From Cryptomeria japonica (lineage: Eukaryota > Streptophyta > Pinopsida > Cupressales > Cupressaceae): a stretch of 64,000 bases of DNA. The position numbers and the translations under genes were made by a program. The notes under the pieces are model-generated. The model worked only from the letters and a program-made list of their open reading frames with translations. It made no database searches and had not been told where the DNA came from. Below, piece by piece: positions 35,210 through 46,665 of this stretch (position 1 is the stretch's first letter; each line of letters starts with the position of its first letter). Location of the stretch: the NCBI RefSeq assembly GCF_030272615.1, contig NC_081406.1:260451386-260515385 (forward strand), given 5' to 3'.

Positions 35210-35992
35210 ATAACAACAAGTGATAATAATGCAACCACGAAGATCAACACCATAACACACATATTTATAGGTGGAAAACCTCAAAGAGGAAAAACCATAA
35301 TGGGATTGATGACCTACAATATCTATCCATTGGCCAAATGAATAAATATTACAAGAGGGGCCTACACATGCAGGAAGGCACATTGTTCATCACAAAGGAG
35401 CCTCACTGACTACAAATTCAAAATACTGAATTACAAACAAAATTTGAACTCTAAATGTTCATCTGGTATGCTGGATGAGTTTCGGTTTAAGCACTATCTG
35501 TACCGGTTAACACAATCTCCTTCCTTATCGGTAACCTAATTCATTTTCCAATCCTCTTGACAAAAACCAAGACTGACTACAGATCATTACATTCACATTT
35601 TGTCGATCAAGATCTCTCTCACAAAATATCACATAACCTATCATAGCTATCTCTCCAAAATGACCTAACCGGACTGACTTATATACCCTTTACATACATA
35701 AACATGAATGTCTTATATCAGATTATAATCATACTACAAGGTGATTACATGTTGGCCTAGACAAAAATATAAACATTAATATTCATGATTGTTGTCGCTT
35801 TAACCTTCGCCGGATCAATCTCCTATTTTGGCCTCCAAATACTAGTTCCTAGTTTGTCAGTTTCCCTTGCTTGTCGGTTTCCTTGAATGTTAGATGTTAA
35901 ACCTTGAATACTGGTTAAGTGACCAACCCAAAATGATGTGTGTTGCCATCAATGACAACACCATGATCTTGGATGAGTACCAATTGCCAACA

Positions 35993-36254
35993 CCTATCAC
36001 CTCACAAACACGCAAAACAATGTTCTTTTTAACCCCAATTGCAAATTGTATAGTCTAAATGGAGATGTTCCTCCATGAAAACATGGTGTTCATTTTATCC
36101 CTCATAACAATTGTGAAAAAGAAAACAGATTGTTTGTGGTTTATTTTAAATGCACCAAAATGAAAAATTTCTAAGATACCCCTACAAGAAGACCAAAAAA
36201 TGTTAGTTGACACATGGTGGGCTCTCTGGCCTAATTTTTTTTTTTTCACACATG
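35993..36254. other. Short unannotated stretch
   Basis: I see no coding or repeat signal apart from a run of Ts near 36235-36245. Confidence 0.4.
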
Positions 36255-36830
36255 AGAAACTTTCTAAAAATGGAAAGTTCCAAAAATAGAAACTTTCAAA
36301 AAATGGAAACCTGTCAAAAATAAAAACTTTTCAGAAACGGAAACCTGCCAAAAACAAAAAAAACTTTCCAGAAATGGAAACCTGCCAAAAACGAAAACTA
36401 TCCAGAAATGGAAACCTGCAAAAAACGAAAACCTTTTCGAAATGGAAACCTGCCAAAAATGAAAAATTTCCAGAAATGGAAACCTGCCAAAAACGGAAAC
36501 TTTCAGAAATGGAAACCTGCCAAAAATAGAAACTTTTCAAAAATGGAAACTTGCCAAAAATGGAAACTTTTCAAAAATGGAAACCTACAAAAAATGAAAA
36601 ATTTCTAGAAATGGAAACCTGACAAAAACGAGAACTTTCAAAAATGGAAACCTACCAAAAAAGAAACTTTCCAAAAATGGAAACTTGCCAAAAAATGAAA
36701 ACCTGCCAAAAACAAAAAATTTCAAGAAATGGGAACCTGCCAAAAACAGAAACTTTCCAGAAATGAAAACCTGCCAAAACCGAAAAATTTCCAAAAATAG
36801 GAACCTACCAAAAATGGAAACCTGTAGGCA
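36255..36830. repeat. 34-bp minisatellite
   Basis: About 17 degenerate copies of a 34-base unit whose core is GAAATGGAAACCTGCC followed by AAAAACGAAAACTTTCCA. Adjacent GAAATGG starts in the middle of the array are 34 bases apart. Half-units (AAATGGAAAC twice) are visible, so it probably grew from a 17-bp motif. Long frames on both strands (for example 36408-36608) are a by-product of the repeat. Confidence 0.9.
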
Positions 36831-39800
36831 TACACAAAAATTTCAAATTGTTGTTAGTTCATGTCAGGGTCATCATTGTTTTCATGGTTTGAAATCATTA
36901 AATCTATGCTAATTAGGAAATAAGAATGAATCACCAATTCTTAACTAATTAACAAATTCAAACACAAACCAATGAAATAGAATACTAATCAAGAGAATTA
37001 AACAACAATTCAAATAAAACTCCCTCAAAAGTATTGCGGCTTTCATTGTTCTTCTCCATATTGTTGATGTACATGGCTCTCAGATGTTGCACTAGGATTT
37101 CCTGCATAAGATAGACAATAATTTTGAAGTCTCTGATTCTTGATTGAATTGAAAAAAGAGGTTGAATTTATAGATTTTCAACACAGAAGGGGTTAGGAAT
37201 AGAACTCAAGTGTTGATTGATAGATAACTAAGTTTGATTGATCAGTGAACTCAATTGATTGGTCTGTTAACTCATATTGATTGAAGAGTGAATTCAGTTG
37301 ATTAGCTAGTTGATTGGGCTGATTGGGGAGATGATTGATTAGATGGATTAGAAGACTGAATTGATTGATTTGTCAGAAAAAGTTGATTCTGAATGAAAAT
37401 GGGTGATTGAAGAGTTAACTGATTCATTAACTAATTTGATCAACCAATTATGATTTTCAACATGTGTTGTAGGAGATTGACTTGAAACTCAATTTCATTT
37501 TGATTTGCATTTGAATTTGGGTTTTCGAATGCTGAAATGCACATGAGATTAACTAAAATTCACATTTGGTGAAATGTTAATTTGATGAAATGAAATTAAT
37601 TGGAATTAGGTGAAATTCGAATTTGGGAAAAGATGAAATGAAATTAGATGAAATTAATTGGAATTTGAATTTGGGGAGTTGAGGGAATAATTAATTAATT
37701 AAAATAATTTAAACGAAATTATTTAAACATTAGAAATGAGCTTAATTAAATAATAAAGATTATTTAACTAAGGAATAAATCGCAATTAATTAAATAATTA
37801 ATATTTAACTAATATCTGAGATGGGTTTGAATGATGAAATGATTAAAGAATGGAAATTGGATAATTAGTAATGTAGAATGTGATGATTTGATTTAGTAAA
37901 TTAGCTTAATTAAATAATTAAAGAATTACTTAATTAAATAGACAAATAATTAGTATGCGATCAATGAGACATTTTTAGGTGTCTACGGATGGCTTATATG
38001 AGCTTGATTATAGTGTAAGATTTTTTAATAGACAAAATGCCCCCATAGTGAGTCCAACTTATAATGCTCACATTGATAATTGCAACCAGTTTCTCCTAAA
38101 GGAAAGATGATGAATAAAGCAAGAGGAGATTGCAGTGCCTTGGTCATTTCTAACCAAAGAAATTTTGTTTTAATAACATGTCATCTTCCAGAAGGACCTG
38201 TAGATATCAGTTCATCATTAGGCTTGGGCTTTTCTCCAGCTCAACATGGATGCGTTAACATGAGGAATCAAATCAGATTTCTAGTCAATAGAAGTTATTG
38301 GACGAGTTGTTTCCTTATTTTGGCCCATGAATTTTTTGGGTCATATGATACTCTTTGCATATGCTTTTTAAAACATGTAAAAATTTTACATGTGGCAAAG
38401 TAACCCAAGGCTTGTTTCTCTGTTATGTTATAAAAGGGAATTCACTTGGTTACTTTGTAGGGGTTTTGAGATTACTTTGCATGGGACAGGTAGACTAGTT
38501 TGTTTTGTAAGAAACTTTTCTGTAGAAAATACTATTGTAGAGTTCTATAGTGTATGAATTGTATAAAACAGTGTAGTGCATATCAATGAAAAATCAATCC
38601 AAATTGTTTCTTATCCAGTGTTCTTTTACTTGTATGAGTTTATTTGTTTAGGATAGATAAATTTTTCCTTGTAAAAATATCATATGTGTGTAGTGTATTT
38701 ACTATTTTTCTTTAAGGAAGAAATTAAATCTTCTAAGTGTATTTACACTAGTGAAGGAACACGATATAGATTTTCTAAGGTTTAGAATGATGAATCAGAG
38801 TGCTTATATCAAACATAGGTTCTTAGATTTACAAGTGAATTTCATAGGATTTCTTTAATGTATGACTCTATTGCTCAATGGATGTAAGAATTGGTCCCAT
38901 TTGTAGAATTTCAGTAATCAATTCAAAATTATGTTGAGTTTCATTTCATTTATGTTAGTAGGAGTAGAATTACAGTGGGGTTTTCGCTCTCAAGTATGAA
39001 TTGAATGATATCTATTCAAAATAGGGCCAATTCTGAGCAGATTCATGTGTTCTGATTCATTCTATTGAGTGTCATTTGCTAGTTCATAATATTTGTCACA
39101 ATTTGTTCTAGATCTATAAATTTTGCAAAGGTTTACCCACCTAGATCTTGCAGCCCAAAGAGTAGAAGAATTGCTTGCATTTGTAAGTGATTCTTGTCGA
39201 TTGGCCATTTGTATTAGATTTTCATTGATAGGAGAGGGCTAATTCTTTGGAAAGTTTGAGGAAACAAATGGAGGAACCAACAGGGTCATCATATGGAACA
39301 TATTTGGAAGAAAAGACTAGGTGATGTTGTTAGGTGGGGTTACATATCAAGGCCTGAAATTGTACAACATTAATGTTAACAAGTATGTGTGATTCTAGAA
39401 ATGCCTTTTCAAGGATTTCCTCGTAGAAGGGTGAAGTATTGAGTAGCTTGAGGATGGATATTTGTGCAGGCATCTTACCAAGGTGATCAAGAATATTATA
39501 GAAAGTGGTGGATGGTGCAGAAGAAGGAGATGGAAGAGGTAGTTATCCTTCCTCTTCTTGTGGTTACATTGCAATTGCTTGGAGGGCGTGGATTTGAAGG
39601 TGAGGTACCTTGGATGACTATTTTTTATTGGGTTGGTTTATTGGATGACAAAGGAGGAGGATATCCCTAAATGGTTATCCTTACTTGATGAGGTGTAGGT
39701 GTAAGATTAGCTCCTTGGATAGTAATGATATTGACATAGCTCTCGGTGAGCTCAATATGTCCTATAAGGGAGTCAAATCCATGATCATATTGGTGTGTTC

Positions 39801-39845
39801 ATAAAAAACTGAATGAGATGATGAGCCTTTATCCTTCCAAAGCTT
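36831..39845. other. AT-rich noncoding stretch
   Basis: The part 37250-37960 is rich in TTGATTGATT and AATTAATTAAAT strings. A 107-codon frame at 38080-38403 has no recognised motif. The string TTTTAGGTGTCTAC (37973-37986) also occurs at 50667-50680 and may mark a gypsy LTR start read on the minus strand. The right end (about 39680-39845) seems to continue the gypsy gag remnant. Confidence 0.4.
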
Positions 39846-40846
39846 AGGAAAGGGATCCTAGTACATTTTAAGCTTGTCATTGGAATTTTTAGGTTTATCA
39901 ACTACAACTTCAATGCCACCCTTGTCAATAATGCCCTGAATGTAATTCTTAAGCTTCATGAATCTTCTACTATCATGACCTTGTATGCAATGGTAATTAG
40001 AACATTCATTTTTCATTATACCGTTGAGGCTTGGGTTGATTTGGTTCATAAGGGTGCGTCATATGAATGACCACAACATTGACTTTAACAATATTTTGGA
40101 AGACAACCTCTATAGGTTTGGCAAGTGGGATATACTCTTGTTGAAAATGGTTATTTGGGTAGCATGATCGACTAGGAATGGATATGGTATTGTGGGGTTT
40201 TGGTTTGGTTTTGAAAATCAGAGTGGTTATGAGTCGCATTATTGGTGGTGGTTGGTTTAGTTGGTATGGTAACAAGATGGACACACTTATCTTCGATCAC
40301 ACCATCATTGAAGATATTTTTGTTCTTAGACCAATACTTGGGCTTGTCATTATATGATGACCCCTGGGAATCTTTTTAGTATGGCCTAAGGACCCCTTGT
40401 TCAAGAAGAACTCTGTCTAGGGATAGACCTTTTTTAGTGACTTCTTTAATTCTCTCGAGACATTGGAAACTCAAATGGTATCACATCTCAGGTACAAGGT
40501 TATGAAGGAACAACTCGACTTGGTATAACTCTCAAGTATATCCCAAGGGGATTTCCTAATAAGGTGCCGCCATCTTTGCAAAAATTTGGCAAAGGTCTCT
40601 GTATTTCTTTTTTTGTATTACATAGGTTGACCATAGACACATCATTCTCAATGTTATACTTGTGATGAGCCACAAATTTCTCCACAAGATTAGGGAATGA
40701 TTTGATAGAGCTATCATGTAAGTCAATGAACCAAGCAAGGGTGAGCCTACCTAGACTTTTTGGAAAAATTATTCTTATGTACACGTCACTATAGGAGACC
40801 TCTTGGTAAGATATGTAAAATCCCCTCACATGTTCTATAGTATATC
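39846..40846 (-). pseudogene. Ty3/gypsy-like gag, C-terminal part
   Basis: Minus-strand frames at 40500-40846 read EHVRGFYISYQEVSYSD, then LGRLTLAWFIDLHDSSIKSF and VSMVNLCNTKKE. This pattern fits the retrotransposon gag domain of plant Ty3/gypsy elements. Further left, CSNYHCIQGHD followed by KLKNYIQGIIDKG (39870-40020) resembles the knuckle-like segment downstream of such gags. Frames are broken between 40284 and 40500 and near 40000. Element M separates it from its N-terminal half at 45895. No RT was found to the left. Confidence 0.7.
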
Positions 40847-41305
40847 TGTGAGATTTTGCCAAGATCAAGAGCTCAATCAAAAGTTCAATAGAGAGACAAA
40901 ATATTGATAGGAATAAATTATATTCTATCAAGAGAAAATACTGATCAACTGGATCATCAATCATTACATACAATGAATATGAGCTTGCTTATATAGGCAA
41001 GGCTATATGGATATGTGAGCATAGAAACATGACATGTGGCTCAATAAGAAACAAGGGTAGGTAGGAAACAGGTGTGGGTAGGTAGGAGAAACAATATAAT
41101 ATTCCACATGAGGTGGATCACCCACTGAATGTGGAATGTAACAACAAGATAAGTCCACAAAAGGTAGAAATTCTCCTACACACACTATCCCAATGTGGCA
41201 CAAACACCCAAGTATCTCATACCCAAACTACTATGAAATGCATTTCCTAAGTAAACTTAAGTAAAGTGTAATAATATCCAAGATGAATAATTATTTACAC
41301 CAACA
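40847..41305 (-). repeat. 3' LTR of element M
   Basis: 459 bases, TGTGAG at 40847 to CCAACA at 41305 as written. The minus-strand LTR thus starts TGTTGG and ends CTCACA. Confidence 0.95.
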
Positions 41306-41320
41306 CCCCCCTTAAGTGCA
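41306..41320 (-). other. Polypurine tract of element M
   Basis: The plus-strand CCCCCCTTAAG directly after the LTR reads CTTAAGGGGGG on the element's strand, the expected plus-strand primer. Confidence 0.85.
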
Positions 41321-41527
41321 ACTTAGGGGAATGCACTAAAGTCTACAATGCAACTAAGCAATGCAAGATGGGTCCTAGCTACGAGGCCATGTTAGGTACC
41401 CATCTACAAATGCAAATGCATGCAAACCAATGCAATGAAATCTCTCACAAAGCAGGGAAAGAGAGAAAAACCCAATGGGAAAAAACCCTCCCCCAAAAGA
41501 GAGATGAAAACTAGATACAAAGAACTC

Positions 41528-42154
41528 TCATAGAAGTATGTGAAGGACATAACCCCATGTGATGAAAAAGTCCCCCCCATATGAGAGAAGAAGAAGAGAA
41601 GCTAGATAGCCCCCCCGCAATGTGGAATCTGCACCAATGATAGAAGCTCGATGATGAATGAAGAAACTGCTCCATGAATGTTGAACCATGTTCCTCCCCT
41701 TAGGAAGAAACAAAACCAAAGGTGTATCCATGAAGTCTCCCCATCCATGAAGGGAAGATGTAGGAAAAATACTCATGATGAAAGGAATCTCTGAAAACTG
41801 CTCAAGTGTCCCCATGTCGATGTTGAAAGTCACCCTCTCCAAAGGTAGTAAACTACACCGCACTATTGAAAAAGGCACTCCAAGATCCAGTGGAGAAAAA
41901 TCTAGAACAATATCCAAAGACTCACATGTCTCCTCAAAATATAAAGAGACCTCCTCCAACCACTGGACAAAAGTATCCACAATCATGTCAACCTCTAAAG
42001 ATTGATCATGTAGAGAATGCACAAGAGGGTCAAAGTGTTCCCTCGCAACAATCAAAGAAGGATGATCCTCATCAAAGAGAAGATGAATGCCATCAATGAT
42101 GTCTCCCAAATCTGTAATGTAGGACTCCACAAACAAACCTGCAATGTCTTTCAA
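41528..42154 (-). CDS. Element M downstream reading frame, unknown function
   Basis: About 208 open codons on the minus strand, in the frame shifted relative to the protease frame that stops at 42151-42153. The first codon is TTG, so it is more likely a continuation after a frameshift or a decayed gene than an independent start. The product is rich in acidic and hydrophobic residues (EVSLYFEETCESLDIVLDF), with a Ser/His/Gly-rich end. No integrase, RT or RNase H motif is visible. It occupies the place where pol would be. Confidence 0.4.
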   Translation of the reverse strand: MKDIAGLFVESYITDLGDIIDGIHLLFDEDHPSLIVAREHFDPLVHSLHDQSLEVDMIVDTFVQWLEEVSLYFEETCESLDIVLDFSPLDLGVPFSIVRCSLLPLERVTFNIDMGTLEQFSEIPFIMSIFPTSSLHGWGDFMDTPLVLFLPKGRNMVQHSWSSFFIHHRASIIGADSTLRGGYLASLLLLSYGGDFFITWGYVLHILL

Positions 42155-42676
42155 GTATGCATCCCAATCAACTGAAGCTGGAATGAAATATCCTGCCGCA
42201 CTGAATCACAAGATAGCAAAACCATCGCACTAGCTGCATCATCAGGTGCAATAGGTGGTGTGATATCAAGAGAAGGAGATGAAATGCAAGGCTCAAGAAT
42301 AGGCTCACATGTGAGAATCCCCAAGTTCAAGTGCCCAAAGTTCTCCTCAAAATCTGAATCATCAACATAGGAAGAATCAACCTCATCAATAGGACCAAAA
42401 TGTGAAAAAGAGTACAACCGAGATGCATGATCAACCATCCTAGTCGCAATGATAGCTCCACTCTCTAAGTCTCTAATGATAACTGAATCAAGTGTGAACT
42501 CCACAGTTTTCCTAGTTGCCCCATGTGTGATTTGATAGATGGAATGAAGATTGTTTGTCAAATGGGGTACACACAACACATCATTGAAGGAGTTATCCCT
42601 AATGGCAATAGATCCTTTCCCAATCACATCCATATATGTATGATTTCCCATCAAAATCTGCGGCATGTGGCAAGGC
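42151..42676 (-). pseudogene. Element M protease C-terminus and pre-integrase-like tail
   Basis: After a frame break near 42670 the protease resumes (GKGSIAIRDNSFNDVLCVPHLTNNLHS), then a segment ending DHASRLYSFSHF, typical of the join to integrase. Instead of integrase an acidic stretch follows (EVDSSYVDDSDFEENFGHL), then a stop at 42151-42153. Confidence 0.75.
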
Positions 42677-43741
42677 TCAAATGTAGAAAAACATATACTG
42701 CAAAGATGCCATATGATGAGAAGCCCCTAAATCTAGAAGCCATCTCCCTGAATCATGACTTGTAGTAGCACAAAGAGCTTGTCCCTTTCCTTTATCTGTC
42801 CCAAAAGAGTGATCCTTTCCTTTATCCTTGGAAGAAGCCAATGTAGACATTCTAGAAGGTAGGTTGATTTTGTTCTTCTTAAGAAGATTCTTCAACTCAT
42901 CAATATCTTTCTTGTAACAATGATGTTCATCATGTCCTGACTTCTTGCAATATCCACAAAAAAGATTGTCCTTATATGATTTCCTCTTTGGTGAGAATGG
43001 TGAATCACCTTGTTGTGGAGAGGAAGATTGTGCTCCATCTTGATATGGTTTTGACTTAGGTTGCTTTTGATTCTTGCCTTTTCCTTGATTGCTTTGATTC
43101 CCTTTATTAGCCACCAAAGCTTGTGACTTTGAAGAGTTGAGAATCCCTATCGTGGTCAACTTAGATTGCTCAAGTATCAACATCTTCGTGAATGAATCAA
43201 ATGAGGGAGAAGTGTATGAGGAACCTTGAGCTAGCCTATGGGTGTGAAAGCTAGATACAAAGGCTGCATACTCTGAAGGAAGTTTGTCCAACAAGTTATA
43301 AACCAATTGAGCATCTTTTTTGTCAATTCCATGATCCTTTAGCTTTTCTCTTAGCTCATTTTCTTTTGTGACATAATCTTGGATTGTATCAAAATCCTTG
43401 GGATCCAAAGTTGTGAGTTCACTATCAAGCTTGTAGCCCTTAATCTCATCAACTTGACCATACAATTTCTGAAAAATATCCCAAGCCTCTTTAATTGTGG
43501 TACACTTATCAATGTGAAAAATGAGGTCATCTGATATATACTTTCTAAGAATTCCAAGTTCCATAGCATTCTTAGTAAGCCATTCAAGTTGAGCATTAGG
43601 ATTAGCCTTAGGATCATGTGGTGTTGTAATAGTTCCAGTTACATAATGAATGAATTATTTTTCCATTAGTTTACTCCAAGACTTAATCTTCCATGAAGCA
43701 TAATTATGAGGAGTTAAAAGTGGAAATTTAGAAGAACCCAT
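42677..43741 (-). pseudogene. Element M gag and protease N-terminus
   Basis: The ATG at 43741 gives MGSSKFPLLTPHNYASWKIK, a usual copia gag start. One TAA at 43655-43657 interrupts it, and 295 codons are open from 43564. The gag core includes TIKEAWDIFQKLYG and LVYNLLDKLPSEYAAF. A Gln/Lys/Ser-rich region precedes an intact zinc knuckle, CGYCKKSGHDEHHC. The protease active site is DLG (42725-42733) in place of DSG, one TCA to TTA change. A frameshift follows near 42675. Confidence 0.88.
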
Positions 43742-45423
43742 AGCACCAAAATGAGAAAACACAAGATAGAGAGAGGCACAATCACACAAGACACCCCCCC
43801 CCCCAAAAAAAAAGGTGATTTGACACTTTATACTTAGTGCGTATACAATGGGCCACTTGCAAAACAAGGCAAAGTGGACTTCTAATTTCAATTTACAACT
43901 TCTCAAAATGAGATATAAGAGACTTCAACAAATACTGCTAGTGATCTAAACTGAGATCCAAGTGAAATACAAGTACCAAATATGCCAACAATGGCCAAAT
44001 ACTGAAAGTACAATTTCTACTTAAAAACATTGCAAACAAATGGCAGATTATGAAAGTAGAAGAAAAATTATGCACTTTCAAAAAAACCAATACCTGAAAA
44101 GGAGGTTGCATGACCCCAAATGAAGCCTCTGAAGTTGCAAAATCGGGGATTAGACAAGTACAGTCATAAAGATCTACAATTTTTGAAAAATCCATCGATA
44201 AAAATCAGAAAATTCTTCCACCACTGCGAAGAGCACGAAATTCTAGCCCATTTCAAAAAATTGCACTGAAAAATGAGCTTCTGAGCCCGAGATATCACCA
44301 TTTGAAAATCGCCAATCATACTAAAAATGCAAATGAAGAGGGGGTAGAAGCAAAAATTCTTTCTTCCACTAATTTTAGCAGAAATATCACCAAATTTAGT
44401 GCTAGGCTAAAAAACCATCCATTAAAAGCTTCCACCAATTTGATAGGGATATTCAAAGAATATTTTCTTTAAAAAATTAAAAGCTTTTAGTAGAGAGGGA
44501 GGCCCACTAAGCTTTACTCCAAACTTTCAAATCAAAAGCTACATAAATAATATGTAGGCATTTTAAACAATCTGAAAATATGCTACGACAAACCTCCAAC
44601 ATGCAGGCTAGTAAAGTTTTCACAACTCCAAGAGATAATAAACTCCTGATCCTATAGAAGCCAAATCACCGAGTTGAATGGAATTTAACCCATGAGCCCC
44701 TGGCAATCGTGTCTGCTAATAAAATTTTGTCAACTAAAGAAACCAATGGCCAATCACGATCTCTTATCAGCCAAAAAATGAATCATCATCACTACTGGCA
44801 GAGAATGCTCGCTGGCAAAACACGACAGGAGAAAGAAGGGTCAGTCAGGAAAATGGAGGAAGCTGGCAGTTGGTGAAAACTTGCCCGGAGCTCGCACGGG
44901 GTCAGCGCAGACTGAAGGAGTAGATTTCAGTCGGGGAGAAGTACGGAGTAGGCTGCCGAAAGATCATGGGAGATAGGGTTGCCAGGGACCGAACTGTCGG
45001 GTCCGACAGGAGTATGAGCACGGGCCTGCCAACAATAATAAATACCTGCAAAAAGTTTTAATGTAGACTATTTACGGTGGGCGGTGGGGTCCGACCCCCC
45101 CAAATAACAATATAATTTTTTTTATTTTATTTTTTCGAAATTTTTGAAATTTTCTGCAGAAAATAAAAGTTTTTTTTGTTTTCAAAAAAAATATTTTCTT
45201 TTAAAAAAAATTCGAAATCCGTACAAATATAGTAAAATTGGCGAAATTTTTTCCCTCACCAAATATAGTTGACTTTATAGTCAAAATTTATGGAAATGGC
45301 TTCCCGGACTCAACCGTGATGTCCAAATCGTTGTATGACGCCCCCCAAAAATGAAGATCCCCAAATCCAAAAATTGAAGCCTCCAAAAATGTCTCCAAAA
45401 GACTAATCAATGAAGCCCTATAG
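43742..45423 (-). other. Element M untranslated leader
   Basis: About 1.7 kb between primer site and gag start, long for a copia element. It has a C9-plus-A run near 43795-43815, a GC-rich block at 44800-45060 unlike the AT-rich surroundings, and a homopolymer-rich block at 45115-45215. No frame is recognised. It may hold packaging signals, but that is only inference. Confidence 0.6.
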
Positions 45424-45435
45424 GCTCTGATATCG
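45424..45435 (-). other. Primer binding site of element M
   Basis: The plus-strand GCTCTGATATCG abuts the LTR. Read on the element's strand it is CGATATCAGAGC, ten of twelve bases as in the initiator-Met complement. Confidence 0.85.
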
Positions 45436-45894
45436 TGTGAGATTTTGCAAAGATCAAGAGCTCAATAAAAAGTACATTAGAGAGACAAAATATTGATAGG
45501 AATAAATTGTATTCTATTAAGAGAAAATACTGATCAATTGGATCATCAATCGTGACATACAATGAATATGAGCCTGCTTATATAGGCAAGGCTATATGGA
45601 TATGTGAGCACAGAAACATGACATGTGGCTCAATAAGAAACAAGGGTAGGTAGGAAATAGGTGTGGGTAGATAGGAGAAATAATATAATATTCCACATGA
45701 GGTGGATCACCCACTAAATGTGGAATGTAACAACAAGATAAGTCCACAAAAGGTGGAAATTCTCCTACACACACTATCCCAATGTGGCACAAACACCCAA
45801 GTGTCTCATACCCAAACTACTATGAAATGCATTTCCTAAGTAAACTTAAGTAAGGTGTAATAATATCCAAGATGAATAATTATTTACACCAACA
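45436..45894 (-). repeat. 5' LTR of element M
   Basis: 459 bases, the same length as the left copy, TGTGAG to CCAACA. Differences from the left copy are mostly transitions. Confidence 0.95.
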
Positions 45895-46665
45895 ATATCC
45901 TTTACCTTTATACTCATCAAACATAGAAATCTCAAAACCAAGTGGATAAGGAGCCACTAAGATTGATGAACTAAAAGGATAGGGACATTTTTTTTCAAAT
46001 GTATAATACTTCTTGTGAGTCCCTTCCTTTAAGTTTTTTATCATATTCTTCATCTCCTGGATCTCCTGAGCAAGGTTAGGTGGTTGGTTTTGGACATTAT
46101 AGAACCTTGATTTGAATTGGATGTTGGGATCTAAGTGGACACAACTAGAATGCCATCACCAATGTGTTGGTAGAAAGATGTAGTCACTTGTGAAGAGGTC
46201 GAAGGGTGTTAAGAAAGTGCTATGCTAATAGGTGGAAGGCTAGTATTGATGTAATTAGTGAAATTGTTCAATGGTGTCGAAGTTGTGGATAGTCAGACAA
46301 TAACATTAGAAGTTTTGACCGCATAGAAGTGCTTAGTTGAGGATTGAGGATGGTGTCAAGGATAGGTCGATCATCGAAATTATTTTCCATGGGAACATCA
46401 AGGATAGACCTATCAAATTCAAGTGGCAATCTTGCTTCGTATTTAGTGAGATTTGTTAGGAAATCACTAGGATTATATTTTATCATTTTTCTATCCTCTC
46501 ATGGTTATGTGGCTCCCTTAGGATAGTTTTCAAGCGAGGAAATTGCTCAGGTTGGTCCACAAGATCTTCCTCTACTTGATTTTCATAATCAAAATAGGAA
46601 TTAGGATCGAGAAGTTCATCTCTTTGGGTTGTCATCTTTTTATTTTGTGCACACATGTAGACCAT
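45895..46665 (-). pseudogene. Ty3/gypsy-like gag, N-terminal part
   Basis: The ATG at 46665 opens MVYMCAQNKKMTTQRDELLD. At 46483-46486 the frame stops with TGA overlapping ATG, and MIKYNPSDFLTNLTKYEARL continues in the next frame to 46268. The reading continues to PLGFEISMFDEYKGKG next to element M. Rejoined across M it leads into EHVRGFYISYQEVS, the normal order of this gag type. This end marks the 5' side of a minus-strand gypsy element. Confidence 0.65.

Larger units (their letters stand above)
33958..35992 (-). mobile_element. Element G: collapsed LTR element, minus strand
   Basis: On the minus strand one LTR (35992 down to 34039, carrying solo LTR H) is followed by a primer site (plus-strand GCTCTGATACCA, 34025-34036). 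After only a few bases comes a second copy of the last 65 or so bases of the LTR (34023-33958). The whole internal region and most of the 3' LTR have been deleted. Without H the LTR is about 0.9 kb. I see no target duplication (TTTGT against CCTAT). Confidence 0.8.
40847..45894 (-). mobile_element. Element M: non-autonomous gag-protease LTR element
   Basis: 5048 bases with two 459-base LTRs, flanked by identical ATATC (40842-40846 and 45895-45899), inside the gypsy gag. The LTRs differ at roughly 18 positions by my eye count, so it is young compared with its neighbours. It has primer site, long leader, gag, protease and polypurine tract, but no integrase, RT or RNase H. Its LTR lacks the C-run hairpin of the other families. 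It must have been moved by enzymes from elsewhere. Confidence 0.93.

Noticed and set aside
34932..35213. 93-codon plus-strand ORF, and 34907-35383 minus-strand ORF with hydrophobic segments
   Set aside because: Both lie in solo LTR H and the adjoining G LTR; LTRs of this family are not coding and the other copies have stops there.
33948..35997. Target duplication for element G
   Set aside because: The five bases outside (TTTGT and CCTAT) do not match; G's outer edges may be rearranged.
36331..36912. Repeated-peptide ORFs on both strands (PKMKNFQKWK-like, FWQVSISG-like)
   Set aside because: They coincide exactly with the 34-bp minisatellite and occur on both strands; no start context or conservation beyond the repeat.
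38080..38403. 107-codon ORF
   Set aside because: No recognised domain, no repeat or promoter support, surrounded by AT-rich noncoding sequence; its length is not unusual by chance in 64 kb.
41775..42005. Plus-strand frames at 41775-42099 in element M
   Set aside because: Antisense shadows of the minus-strand M frame.
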